From Phaeodactylibacter luteus (GTDB lineage Bacteria > Bacteroidota > Bacteroidia > Chitinophagales > Saprospiraceae): a stretch of 64,000 nucleotides of DNA. Under the pieces are notes generated by a model. That model was not told where the DNA came from. It did no database searches and saw only the letters and a program-made list of their open reading frames with translations. The DNA lies in assembly GCF_007993045.1 (NCBI RefSeq), contig NZ_VOOR01000016.1, positions 1-64,000 of the forward strand. The letters run 5' to 3'. Shown here one piece after another: positions 8,511 through 17,263 of this stretch. Positions within the stretch are counted from its first letter, which is position 1; the number at the start of each line of letters is the position of its first letter. The position numbers were made by a program, and so were the translations under genes.

Positions 8511-9131
8511 ATGAGATGTACCCGCTTATGCTCTACCCTTATGCTGCTTGCCCTTTTTTTGCTGTCCTGTAGTTCCGGAACAGACACCTTGCAGCAGCCT
8601 TTGCCGGGAACGCTGCCGGCCTTGCAGGGGGAGTGGGTTAATATGGTTGTGGAAATCCCAGCCGGGACCAACAAGAAGATAGAATATGATAAGGCTTCCG
8701 GGCAGTTTAGGGCAGATCAGCGCAACGGTGCCGACCGCATCATCGATTTTCTCCCTTATCCGGGCAACTACGGCTTCATACCGGGCACAGCTCTGCCCGT
8801 TGCTGATGGTGGAGATGGGGATGCCGTGGATGTGCTGCTCATTTCAGAATCCCTGCCCACGGGTACTCAGATCGTGGTGCGCCCGGTAGGTGCCCTCCGG
8901 CTGCTAGACGAAGGCCAGGTGGATGTGAAAGTGATTGCTATCCCTGCTGACAGCGCACTGCAGGTCATTTCGCCAGCAGACTTTACGGACTTCAGTATCC
9001 GTTATGATGGGGCGAGGCACCTGATCGAATCTTGGTTTTTGCAATACGACGGCCTAGGGGCACACCAATTGCAAGGGTGGGTAGATGAGGAGCGGGCTTT
9101 GGCCTTCATAAAAGCTTCGGTGGCAGAATAA
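8511..9131 (+). CDS. Lipoprotein-type family I inorganic pyrophosphatase homologue
   Basis: 206 residues. The N-terminus is a lipoprotein signal with lipobox LLSC (Cys at about 20), so the enzyme is expected anchored facing the periplasm, not in the cytosol. The body is clearly family I PPase: VEIPAG, KKIEYDK, YPGNYGFIPGT, GDGDAVDVLL, DEGQVDVKVIAIP. Compared with the E. coli enzyme, the metal and phosphate residues Glu20, Lys29, Glu31, Tyr55, Asp65, Asp70, Asp97, Asp102 and Lys104 all have counterparts. The signature Pro is Ala, and the Tyr-Lys pair near the C-terminus is Tyr-Asp (LQYDG). It may hydrolyse pyrophosphate or another phosphoanhydride outside the inner membrane. Confidence 0.85.
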   Translation: MRCTRLCSTLMLLALFLLSCSSGTDTLQQPLPGTLPALQGEWVNMVVEIPAGTNKKIEYDKASGQFRADQRNGADRIIDFLPYPGNYGFIPGTALPVADGGDGDAVDVLLISESLPTGTQIVVRPVGALRLLDEGQVDVKVIAIPADSALQVISPADFTDFSIRYDGARHLIESWFLQYDGLGAHQLQGWVDEERALAFIKASVAE

Positions 9132-9211
9132 ACCGGGAGATGGCTTTATCCCTATAAAACTATGTTGGGCAAACCTCTGTTTTGCCCTTGAACGTTCAGA
9201 ACTTTCCTTTT

Positions 9212-10546
9212 ATGAAATATGCTACTGCTGAAAAGCGAGCGAAGTGCCCATTGTACCACTCGGTGCAACAGTGGGTAGCACCCTCCTCTATTTGCGATTC
9301 CGCACCTGCCCCTCAGGCTTCCGCTAAAGGCAGCCTGTTGTCTTGGCAGTTGCAAGACCCTGGCTTTCAACTTCACTTGTATGAGAGCGCTGAAGCCCTT
9401 CCTGCCGTTTGGGATACGCTGTTGGAGGAAGGGCAGGTTTTTCTGAGCCGTGCCTACCTGATGGCTTTTGAGGCAGCAATGCCGAGGGGTGTTTCTCCAA
9501 TTTATTTGGTGTTGAAGGAAAAGGGCAAGCCGGCTGGTGTGATGATGTACCAGTTGGTTGATTTTGTAGTTGGGCAGCAGGTACAGAGCTTAGGGCAGGC
9601 CCCTGCTGGCAGCGGCTGGCGGGAGCGGCTCTGGCACAGGCTGCTGAAGGCCGTGCTTAGGCCGGCTTCATTCCGGCTGCTCATTGGGGGGGCGGCGCAG
9701 GCAACTGGGGAGTATGCCTATAGTATGCCGGGCTACGCTCGGGCAGCCGCTTGCCGTTTGTACCAGGAGAGCACCAGCCTGCTTTGCAGGCACCTTTACC
9801 TTTCTGGCCGCAAAGCAGCCGCTATCATGGCCAAGGATTTCCATGCTGGGGATGAGGAAGCTGCTGCCCACTTTAGGGCGGAGGGTTTCCATCCTTTCTA
9901 CTTCGAGCCGGAGATGTTGCTCCCTATCGACCGCGGCTGGGCCTCATTTGATGATTATCTGGGCGCTATGACTTCCAAGTATAGGGTCCGTGCCCGGCGG
10001 GCGTTCAAAAAAGCGGAAGGGCTGTTCCGGCATGAACTGTCTTTGGAGGCGATCGAGCGGGAGGAGCCTGTTTTGCACGGGCTGTACGAGAAAATCGCAG
10101 AGGGGGCAGATTTCAGTATGATACGTTTGCCAGAGGGGTATTTCAGTGCATTGAAAGCTGCCTTTGGCGCGGGCTTTAAAGTCATTGGGTATTATACAGC
10201 AGAAGGTGAGCTGGCTGGATTTTGTACGGCTTTGAAAAATGGGGCTGTCACAGAAGCCCATTTCTTGGGGATGGAAGAACGGTACAACAGTTCCCATCAG
10301 CTGTACCTGAATATGCTCTACGATATGGTCCGGATAGGTATTGAGGATTGGGGGAGCAGGGAAGTCAATTTTGCCAGGACGGCCACGGAGATCAAAAGCT
10401 CAGTAGGAGCGGTAGCAGTTGAGCGGCCGGTGTATGTCCGGGCGCGCAATCCATTGCTCAATCGCATGCTACCTTATATCATCCGGCAGGTGAGCCAGCG
10501 GCAGGCCTACCGTATACGCCACCCCTTCAGCAAGCAAACGCAGTAG
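9212..10546 (+). CDS. GNAT/BioF2-like (FemAB-related) acyltransferase
   Basis: 444 residues from the ATG at 9212; a TTG 30 bases upstream is the alternative start. The C-terminal half (about 255-430) has the GNAT_6/FemAB-like arrangement: SKYRVRARRAFKKAEG, a strand-helix pair ending GYYTAEGELAGFCTAL, and NSSHQLYLNMLYDMVR. Relatives transfer acyl or aminoacyl groups and are often annotated 'GNAT family' or 'peptidogalycan biosynthesis'. No signal peptide, so cytosolic. The next feature is the R1 element 25 bp downstream. The substrate is not deducible. Confidence 0.75.
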   Translation: MKYATAEKRAKCPLYHSVQQWVAPSSICDSAPAPQASAKGSLLSWQLQDPGFQLHLYESAEALPAVWDTLLEEGQVFLSRAYLMAFEAAMPRGVSPIYLVLKEKGKPAGVMMYQLVDFVVGQQVQSLGQAPAGSGWRERLWHRLLKAVLRPASFRLLIGGAAQATGEYAYSMPGYARAAACRLYQESTSLLCRHLYLSGRKAAAIMAKDFHAGDEEAAAHFRAEGFHPFYFEPEMLLPIDRGWASFDDYLGAMTSKYRVRARRAFKKAEGLFRHELSLEAIEREEPVLHGLYEKIAEGADFSMIRLPEGYFSALKAAFGAGFKVIGYYTAEGELAGFCTALKNGAVTEAHFLGMEERYNSSHQLYLNMLYDMVRIGIEDWGSREVNFARTATEIKSSVGAVAVERPVYVRARNPLLNRMLPYIIRQVSQRQAYRIRHPFSKQTQ

Positions 10547-10571
10547 GGTAAAGCATTGGGCAAGGCAGTGG

Positions 10572-10740
10572 CTAGTGGTCTGTCAAGTGTTAATTTATGG
10601 GTTGAGTGGGAGCGGATTTTGAGGCTAATCAAGGCGGATGTTCCCGCGCATAGCAGCGCTACGTAAGGGGTTGTCCAACGAAGAGTAGCCTCAAAAGTCG
10701 CCGCAGGCAACCCCTAGTTTTAGCCTTGACAGACCACTAG
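10572..10740 (-). mobile_element. R1 MITE-like element, copy 2, with CTAG target duplication
   Basis: Core 10576-10736, inverted relative to the first copy, with perfect 12-bp terminal inverted repeats TGGTCTGTCAAG and CTAG on both sides. It sits between the acyltransferase stop and the kinase stop, two convergent genes. It differs from the 2.2 kb copy by one single-base indel and one substitution, so transposition was recent on the scale of the other repeats. Confidence 0.85.
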
Positions 10741-10745
10741 GCGAG

Positions 10746-13700
10746 CTAAGCAAACTTAGGCATCCACAAGGTGATGGAAAAGCCTTTGCTGTCTTTGTCC
10801 ACTTTCACTTTGGCCCCCAGCCTTTGTGCCCTCATTTCCATATTGGCAAGCCCCTGCCCTGTTTTTTGCCTTTTCTTGCCCTGCCCATAGTTCAGCTTAG
10901 ATTGGCCCCTGTCGGTGAGCGAAGCGCCGGCCTCGGCGAGGGATTCCTGCCGCTGCCGAAGGATTTCTAGGCCGTTGTCCTCAACTTGGAGGATACATTG
11001 GTTGCCAATATTCCGGAAAGTGATGTTCACTTCCGTTGCCCAAGAGTGCTTCGCTACATTGTTGATGGCCTCTTTGAAAATAAAGTAGAGGTTCTGGCGC
11101 AGGGTCACGCTGATTTTCTTATTCCGGTCCAGCTTGCCAGCTTGGAAACGGTATTGGATATTGAGGGGGGCAAGGACCTCTTCGGTATGCTCCCGCATTC
11201 GGAGCAGCAAGTCTTCGACACGGTCTTTTCTGGAGTCGATAGACCAGATGACATCGCTCATTTTAGACATGGCTGTCCGGCTCACTTCCCCCATTTTTTT
11301 GAGTTTCTCCTTGCTGTTGTCGTCTTTGACCATCAGCTGCAGCAAGTCCGTTTGCATAGCAATGCCGGCGAGCAGCCCGCTGACCTCATCGTGGAGGTCG
11401 CTGGACAGCTTGGTGCGGATGCGCTCCACTTCGAGGCGGCGTTCGAGCCGGTGGTGGAAGTAGGCATAGAGGAGTGCCGCTATGGCCAGGGCGCAGAGCA
11501 GGAAAAAAAACGGTGTCCGGTAGAAAGGAGGGTTTACGGTCAGGGGGATTGAGAGGGCTTGCTCGCTCCAGTTGCCGTTGGCGTCTGCCCCTTTAATGTG
11601 GAGTACGTACTGCCCAGGCGGCAGGCTGTTAAAGCGAGTAGATGCTGCGGTGCCCTGGTATATCCAATCTTTATCATACCCTTCCAGCCAAGTCTTGAAC
11701 TGGTTCCGCCTTGGGCTTGCATAGTTGGGGATGGTGTAGGAAAGTGAGATATAAGTATCGTAAGGGGAGATGGAGAGCTCTTGAATGCCATTAAGCCCGG
11801 CATACTGTACCATGGTGCTGTCCAGCCTGCTGTTGAAGCGGGTGATGCTGGTCAGGATAGGGGGTGGGGTTTGGTAGTTGACGAGAAGGTCTTCTGTGCG
11901 GAAGACGTTCATACCGTTGACGCCCCCCATGTAAATGTTGCCATAGGAGTCTTTGTAGTAAGAGAACCGGTTGAACTCGTCGTGGCTCAGCCCGTCTTTT
12001 TGGTAGAAATTCCGGAAGTTGCCTACAGCGGCATTGAAATAAGACAAGCCATTGAAGGTACTGATCCAGTAGTTGCCGTTTTGGTCTGGCACAAAACCGC
12101 AGACGATATTGCTGGCCAGCCCGTTCTGCTGGTTGAAGTGCCTGAAAGATTCAGTGGCGGGGTCAAAGATATTGAACCCGTTGGTAGTGCCGAGCCACAG
12201 CTGTTTGTTCTCATCTTCGTGGATGGTATAAAGGATATTGCTGGCCAGGCCGGAGGCCTGCCCGGTCCGGGCACGATAGACTTTTGACGAACGCTTGGCG
12301 GGGTCCACTGCGTAGAGCCCGTTTTCGGTGCCTATCCAAAGCAGCCCTTCTGAGCTTTCCAAAATGAAACGGGGGCTTGCTTCCCGGAGGGGGTTTTGCC
12401 CTTCGGAGTCATTGAAAACGGAAAAGGTTTCTTGAGCAGTATCAAAGTAGACGAGCATTCCGCTCGGGTTGGGCGGCTCGGCGACCAGCCATATCCCGCC
12501 ATGCTGCCCGGGGGTGAATGCTGTGAACTGGAAGTCGAAGGTGTAGGTTTTCACCGTACAGTTTTGGGGGTCATAACGGTGCAGGCGGCCATTGCGCTGA
12601 TTGAGGCAGGAGATGCCCCATAGATAGCCATCGCTCCAGGCGATATTGCGCCCACAGCTTAGCGCGACCGGCTCACCTGTTGCTTCCTCTAGCAGCTGCA
12701 GGGTGTCCAAGAGCCCGGTAGAGGGGTCAAAGGCATACCATGCGTCTACTTCCCGGGCAAAGTAGACCTGTCCGTTTTCATCTCCAGTTACCCCACGCAT
12801 CACGGCCCCCCGCCGGTCGGCCCCTACATTCTCGGCCAAGTACTTTTTGATGGAGGAGTGTTTGTTCTGTACGATTTTGAGCCCGGTGTCAATCCCAAGT
12901 ATCAGGTTTTCGAAAAAGTCATTGCTAAAGGCACTGACAATCCAGCGGCTTATGCCGAGGATTTCATCAAACTGTACCACCTTATAGTCGGGCTGAATGC
13001 AGACTATCCCTTGCAAAGGGTACACTTCGCTATGGTTTTTGGAATTGCACAGCAGGAGCTGCCCGGATTCGTCTTCCCAGAGGCGGGTGAAATACTGCCA
13101 TCGGGGCAGCCCTTCTGCGTAGGACAGCAGGTGTTGGTTGGGGTCGTAATGGCACATCCCCCTTTGCCCTTGCAAGGCGACCCAGACCCGGCCATTGGCA
13201 TCTTGGTGCAGTATGCTGCATATGCCAGGATAGTTGTTGCTATGCTCCAGCCCAGGGAAGGATGCGGCATCCGCTTTCCAGAGCAGCTGGCCTGAAGCAT
13301 CGAAGTGCCTAAGCCCCAGCTCACTGTCGTTGATGAGGAAGGTGCCATCGTTGAGGGGGAGGAGGCTGACGGAAGCACTGAGCTGCCCATGCGCTTCAGG
13401 GCGGGCAAATAGGAGTTCGAAATTGCCGTCAGGCCTATACCCGAACAGGTAGGTTGTGTCTCTGCTTACCGAAAGGGCTACGATATCCCCCTGAGGGGTT
13501 GCCGCAATATCACGTGGTATGCCCCTCACGCCGGTACCGGGCAGCAGCCGCACCACTTCCCGCTCATGCGTATGAGGGTCGAGCCGGTCAAAAAGGGCAT
13601 AGCTGCTGTTAAAGACAATAATGATGTGGCCCGCCTGGTCGAGGAACAACTCCCTGATGTTGGAATCTGACAGCTGATGCGAGTTGCTGGGGTGGCTGTC

Positions 13701-13940
13701 AAAGACGAGGAAATTGTACCCGTCGAAGCGGTTCAGCCCGTTGACGGTGCCCATCCAAAGCAGCCCGTCAGGTGTCTTTAGGATATCTGTTATGGCGCGG
13801 TCTGAGAGCCCGTCGTTGACGGAGAAGTATTCTGAAGGGAGTGTGCCTTGCGCCCAATTGGGAGCGGTAGGCAGTAGGGCGAGGAGCCCGGCTGTGAGGA
13901 AGAGCGCAGCCTTACGAAGATGGCAAATTTCTAGAAGCAT
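10746..13940 (-). CDS. Reg_prop (beta-propeller) sensor histidine kinase
   Basis: 1064 residues. A signal or anchor segment (about 8-31) is followed by a periplasmic two-component regulator propeller (about 35-720) with repeats such as LLWMGTVNGLNRFDG and GLLWIGTENGLYAVD. A Y_Y_Y-like domain follows (about 730-805). One membrane helix lies at about 812-832, then a dimerisation/phosphoacceptor helix with LSSDLHDEVSG (His at about 847, HisKA_3 type). The ATPase has N-box FKEAINNVAKHS and DNG, then GQGLANM. About 40 extra residues, rich in Gln, Lys and Arg, separate the DNG box from the Gly-rich box. The response-regulator gene lies 29 bp upstream in the same direction, so the two are very probably a cognate pair. 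Signal unknown; many relatives sense polysaccharides or envelope states. Confidence 0.9.
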   Translation of the reverse strand: MLLEICHLRKAALFLTAGLLALLPTAPNWAQGTLPSEYFSVNDGLSDRAITDILKTPDGLLWMGTVNGLNRFDGYNFLVFDSHPSNSHQLSDSNIRELFLDQAGHIIIVFNSSYALFDRLDPHTHEREVVRLLPGTGVRGIPRDIAATPQGDIVALSVSRDTTYLFGYRPDGNFELLFARPEAHGQLSASVSLLPLNDGTFLINDSELGLRHFDASGQLLWKADAASFPGLEHSNNYPGICSILHQDANGRVWVALQGQRGMCHYDPNQHLLSYAEGLPRWQYFTRLWEDESGQLLLCNSKNHSEVYPLQGIVCIQPDYKVVQFDEILGISRWIVSAFSNDFFENLILGIDTGLKIVQNKHSSIKKYLAENVGADRRGAVMRGVTGDENGQVYFAREVDAWYAFDPSTGLLDTLQLLEEATGEPVALSCGRNIAWSDGYLWGISCLNQRNGRLHRYDPQNCTVKTYTFDFQFTAFTPGQHGGIWLVAEPPNPSGMLVYFDTAQETFSVFNDSEGQNPLREASPRFILESSEGLLWIGTENGLYAVDPAKRSSKVYRARTGQASGLASNILYTIHEDENKQLWLGTTNGFNIFDPATESFRHFNQQNGLASNIVCGFVPDQNGNYWISTFNGLSYFNAAVGNFRNFYQKDGLSHDEFNRFSYYKDSYGNIYMGGVNGMNVFRTEDLLVNYQTPPPILTSITRFNSRLDSTMVQYAGLNGIQELSISPYDTYISLSYTIPNYASPRRNQFKTWLEGYDKDWIYQGTAASTRFNSLPPGQYVLHIKGADANGNWSEQALSIPLTVNPPFYRTPFFFLLCALAIAALLYAYFHHRLERRLEVERIRTKLSSDLHDEVSGLLAGIAMQTDLLQLMVKDDNSKEKLKKMGEVSRTAMSKMSDVIWSIDSRKDRVEDLLLRMREHTEEVLAPLNIQYRFQAGKLDRNKKISVTLRQNLYFIFKEAINNVAKHSWATEVNITFRNIGNQCILQVEDNGLEILRQRQESLAEAGASLTDRGQSKLNYGQGKKRQKTGQGLANMEMRAQRLGAKVKVDKDSKGFSITLWMPKFA

Positions 13941-13969
13941 ATTGGGTGGACTGCAAGTATTGATCCGGG

Positions 13970-14614
13970 TTAGATTTCTCCGCTCATCCGTTTCCGGATC
14001 ACTTCCGCTTTGCTGTTGACATGCAGCTTGCGGTAAATTTTTTTGATATGGTCTCGGACGGTTTCCACCGAAATGGTGTACTTGTCCGCAATCATTTTGT
14101 AGCTAAGGCCCTCTACCAGGCCTTCCACAATTTGTTCTTGGCGCGGGGTAAGGGCTTCTTCCGCTTGGCCGTTGTGTTTGCGAGCGGCCTGGGGCGCAAA
14201 AAAGTCAAACACTTTACGGGCTATGCTTGGCGACATGAAAGACCCGCCGTTGTGCACGGTAACAACGGCTTCTTTGATCGCCTGCAAAGTAGAGCGTTTG
14301 ACGAGGTAAGCGTCTGCTCCGGCATGAAGGGCCCGGAAGATTTTGTCAGGGTCTTCGTAAGAAGTAAGCATAATGATGCTGACCCCTTCAAATTGTTGTT
14401 TGAGCATGCGTATGCCATCAATACCCGATATGCCCGGCAGGCCGATATCTAGCAGCAGGATATCAATAGCGCCGGCAGGCACTTCGGTTAGGAACTCCTG
14501 TACAGAGGCGGCTACGTAGACGAGGTGTGTATTGGGCAGGGCATCGAAAAAGACGCTCAGGTTTTCTTGTACCAAAGGCTCGTCTTCAATAATCCCCAAT
14601 TTTATGATTTGCAT
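13970..14614 (-). CDS. NarL/FixJ-family response regulator
   Basis: 214 residues from the ATG at 14614. The receiver domain (about 4-120) has acidic residues Glu10-Asp11, phosphoacceptor Asp56 (ILLLDIGLPG), Thr84 and Lys106. The LuxR-type output HTH is at about 150-205 (LTPRQEQIVEGLVEGLSYKM, then SVETVRDHIKKIYRKL). It precedes the histidine kinase gene by 29 bp in the same orientation. It should act as the transcriptional output of that kinase; target genes are unknown. Confidence 0.92.
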   Translation of the reverse strand: MQIIKLGIIEDEPLVQENLSVFFDALPNTHLVYVAASVQEFLTEVPAGAIDILLLDIGLPGISGIDGIRMLKQQFEGVSIIMLTSYEDPDKIFRALHAGADAYLVKRSTLQAIKEAVVTVHNGGSFMSPSIARKVFDFFAPQAARKHNGQAEEALTPRQEQIVEGLVEGLSYKMIADKYTISVETVRDHIKKIYRKLHVNSKAEVIRKRMSGEI

Positions 14615-14730
14615 GGGCAAAGCAGGGTTTTCAAGGAAGTTAGCAACGTTATCAATTTCGGTGTTGGGACAGACGGGCGCAAACCAGATTGTCGTTTTTT
14701 TGGTGGCCTGCCCCTACCGTTAGGATGAGG

Positions 14731-14852
14731 GGGCCTGCCCCTGCCTAAAGGGCAGGTGCCGCTATGCTACGGGGCTCGCTGTCCGCTCGGCCCCTCGCCC
14801 TACAGGCGTCGGGTCTGGCCTTCAGCCACCCCTTCGCAGCGCTAGGCCAATG
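14731..14852 (+). repeat. R5 GC-rich structured repeat, copy c
   Basis: Family core GCTATGCTACGGGGCTCGCT is present. The first hairpin is TGCC-TAAA-GGCA. The second hairpin region is expanded, with an extra palindromic insert CGCCCTACAGGCG. A partial duplicate of the left end precedes it. It lies upstream of the response-regulator gene. The rest of spacer 14615-15151 holds no gene that I can see. Confidence 0.75.
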
Positions 14853-15151
14853 CCAGGCTAAAGCCCGGAAAGATTAAACGCCTGCGGCATTTTGGTCCAT
14901 GCCAGGACAGGCTGGTAGGCAGTAGTAAGCTGGTGCTTTTTATCAACTGGGGCAAGGCACTAAAGATAGGGATTGCGAGCTAGAGGGGCAAACGAAAGGC
15001 TTTGAAATTGCGGAAGGGCCATTCCGTCTCCGGGGCAGCCGGCAAAATGCATTTGGGGAATTGCAATAAAATTTCGATTTTCACAGCATGCTATAAAGGA
15101 TTATCTTTTCAGTCCTGATCAACCAAATTTCCATAAAGATCAAATCAAAAT

Positions 15152-16219
15152 ATGCTGCGTTCAAAGATTGGAGGTATAGGGTACTATGTGCCTGAGAAAG
15201 TAGTCACCAATGACGACTTGTCTAAAGTCATGGATACCAATGACGAATGGATACAGGAGCGGACAGGGATAAAAGAGCGCCGCTACGGGAAAAAGCACGA
15301 GGAGACTACGGCCACTATGGGCGCCCGGGCTGCTGAAATTGCGATAGCGCGGGCGGGCATCGCCAAAGAGGATGTCGACTTTATCATTTTTGCCACCCTT
15401 AGCCCTGATTATTACTTCCCTGGCTGTGGCGTGCTGCTGCAGCGCGAGCTGGGGATCACTGGCAATGAGGCTGGTGCGCTCGACATCCGCAATCAGTGCA
15501 GCGGCTTCTTATACGGCCTTTCTGTAGCCGATCAGTTTGTGCGTACCGGGATGTACAAGAACGTGCTCTTAGTCGGTGCGGAGATGCATTCTATGGGGCT
15601 CGATTATACTACACGCGGCCGCAACGTTACCGTTATTTTCGGGGATGGTGCAGGGGCTGTGGTCTTGCAGCCCACCGAAAAGGAAGGGCAGGGCGTACTG
15701 AACACCTGCCTGCACTCTGATGGCACTTATGCGGAGAAGCTGGCGTTCATCAACCCCGGCTCCCACGGCGGTTATCACCAACGGCATACTGGCGAAACGC
15801 CGGACTACGGCTACAGCGATGCGGAGTATGGGGATATCTTCCTCAACAGCCACATGCTAGAGCACGGGCAGATTTTCCCGAATATGGAAGGGCAGTTCGT
15901 TTTTAAAATGGCGGTGCAAAAGTTCCCGCAGGTCATCATGGAATCTTTGGGCAAAGCAGGGCTTCAGCCTTCAGATATTGATATGCTCATCCCACATCAG
16001 GCCAATTTGCGCATCAGCGCTTTCGTGCAGAAGAAGCTGGGCTTAAAGGATGAGCAGGTTTGGAATAACATTCAAAAGTTCGGCAATACCACAGCCGCAT
16101 CTGTGCCCATTGCGCTTTGCGAAGCATGGGAGGCAGGTAAAATCAAGGAGGGCGACCTCGTGTGCCTGGCTGCGTTTGGCAGTGGGTTTACTTGGGGCGC
16201 CGGGCTCATACGCTGGTAG
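15152..16219 (+). CDS. 3-oxoacyl-ACP synthase III (FabH-like)
   Basis: 355 residues, thiolase fold. The catalytic triad is visible: Cys116 in IRNQCSGF, His282 in IPHQANLR and Asn312 in FGNTTAAS. FGDGAGAVVL is the conserved nucleotide/CoA-side motif. Length is about 25-30 residues above typical FabH because of a loop at about 205-240. FabH enzymes start fatty-acid synthesis by condensing an acyl-CoA with malonyl-ACP; paralogues act in secondary lipid or alkene pathways. No other fab gene is adjacent, so this may be a paralogue and not the housekeeping copy. A strong terminator follows. Confidence 0.9.
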   Translation: MLRSKIGGIGYYVPEKVVTNDDLSKVMDTNDEWIQERTGIKERRYGKKHEETTATMGARAAEIAIARAGIAKEDVDFIIFATLSPDYYFPGCGVLLQRELGITGNEAGALDIRNQCSGFLYGLSVADQFVRTGMYKNVLLVGAEMHSMGLDYTTRGRNVTVIFGDGAGAVVLQPTEKEGQGVLNTCLHSDGTYAEKLAFINPGSHGGYHQRHTGETPDYGYSDAEYGDIFLNSHMLEHGQIFPNMEGQFVFKMAVQKFPQVIMESLGKAGLQPSDIDMLIPHQANLRISAFVQKKLGLKDEQVWNNIQKFGNTTAASVPIALCEAWEAGKIKEGDLVCLAAFGSGFTWGAGLIRW

Positions 16220-16274
16220 GCCTCCTCATCCAAGGAAGTTGTATTAACTTTTTCATAGCACATTTATTTTGAGG

Positions 16275-16305
16275 TCCCCACAGGTTGCTGTGGGGATTTT
16301 TTTTT
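16275..16305 (+). terminator. Rho-independent terminator after the FabH-like gene
   Basis: Stem TCCCCACA / TGTGGGGA with loop GGTTGC, followed by nine or more T residues. Confidence 0.85.
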
Positions 16306-16452
16306 GGGGATTGGGTATACTTGCAGGGCCAACTCTTGCATTTATAGTCTTACAGCCCCTGACTCCTCGCCCCTGTATGCTAAAATTGGCCGTGTGCGGA
16401 GCGCGCGGGCTGTTGAATGGCGGTTTTGCCGCCGATAAGGAAAACGGAACCT

Positions 16453-16986
16453 ATGTACAAGCAATTATTATTCCTAGCCCTCGGATTGGCTTTTAGCCTT
16501 AGCCTTACTGCACAGCGGCCCCCGGAGACAGCCCAAGAGTATGACAAAAATTACCGCCGCCGCATTCAGCAGGAGTATATCTATGGGGTGTACATCCCCT
16601 CAGACCTTGGCGATGCCTTCAATCAGCTGAATCAGCTCACCGACCGGGAGTCTGTACAGAAATTCAGGCAGGCTGATGAAGAAATGGCGGTGCGGAAGCT
16701 CCACTTCAGCCTTGGGCGCTGGATCATCCACAATTGGGGCTTTTACGAGGGGTCTAGGCTTTCTCACAGCCTGAAGCAGATGGGGCTGCACCACCCTGAT
16801 GATATGGCCAGGTTTATCATCCGGTCTTACCACCGCAGCCTGAATAAAAAACCGATAGGGGCGAAAGAGCAAGTGGAGGCACTTGCTGAAGCCCGGCAGG
16901 CTGCTCATTTGCAGCGGCTAACGCAGGGGAAGGTCTTGCAGGAGGAGCGAAAGCCCGGAAAAGATTCTACCCTGCAAGGGCAGTAG
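16453..16986 (+). CDS. Exported DUF6794-type protein
   Basis: 177 residues from the ATG at 16453. Signal peptide about 1-21 (LSLTAQ). The mature part follows the DUF6794 pattern: IPSDLGDAFNQLNQL, then a short charged helix, LHFSLGRWIIHNWGFYEGSRL, and HHPDDMARFIIRSYHR. Function unknown; proteins of this type occur singly in many Bacteroidota. The C-terminal 40 residues are charged and probably disordered. Confidence 0.75.
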   Translation: MYKQLLFLALGLAFSLSLTAQRPPETAQEYDKNYRRRIQQEYIYGVYIPSDLGDAFNQLNQLTDRESVQKFRQADEEMAVRKLHFSLGRWIIHNWGFYEGSRLSHSLKQMGLHHPDDMARFIIRSYHRSLNKKPIGAKEQVEALAEARQAAHLQRLTQGKVLQEERKPGKDSTLQGQ

Positions 16987-17137
16987 GGCCACCGCTGAGC
17001 ATTGGGCCGGACGGTCTACTTAGCGCAACAGGCCTGTCCTCAGTTGGGAGCAGCCGGTGCAAGGCCAATCCGCTAGCTCAGATTAAGAGATGCTATGTTA
17101 ACATCCAAGCAGTTCTTTGAAAAAATTGCAGTTTGCA

Positions 17138-17166
17138 GACCGATTGCTAAAGTCCCAACACGCTCT
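17138..17166 (-). repeat. R3 terminal fragment
   Basis: 29 bp matching the left end of R3 in reverse orientation (AGAGCGTGTTGGGACTTTAG). No right end is visible nearby, so it is a truncated relic. It lies between the DUF6794 gene and the ABC-F terminator. Confidence 0.55.
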
Positions 17167-17190
17167 ACGCCCTCCCGCAAAGCATGACGC

Positions 17191-17228
17191 AAAAGGCCCG
17201 CAAGCGCATACGTGCTCGCGGGCCTTTT
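17191..17228 (-). terminator. Terminator hairpin after the ABC-F gene
   Basis: AAAAGGCCCGC / GCGGGCCTTTT with additional pairing inside. On the minus strand the stem ends in TTTT. Symmetric A/T flanks suggest it can work in both directions. Confidence 0.7.
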
Positions 17229-17263
17229 ACAGCTGGCGTTTGTTAGGTAGCTTAAGGAGGCCC

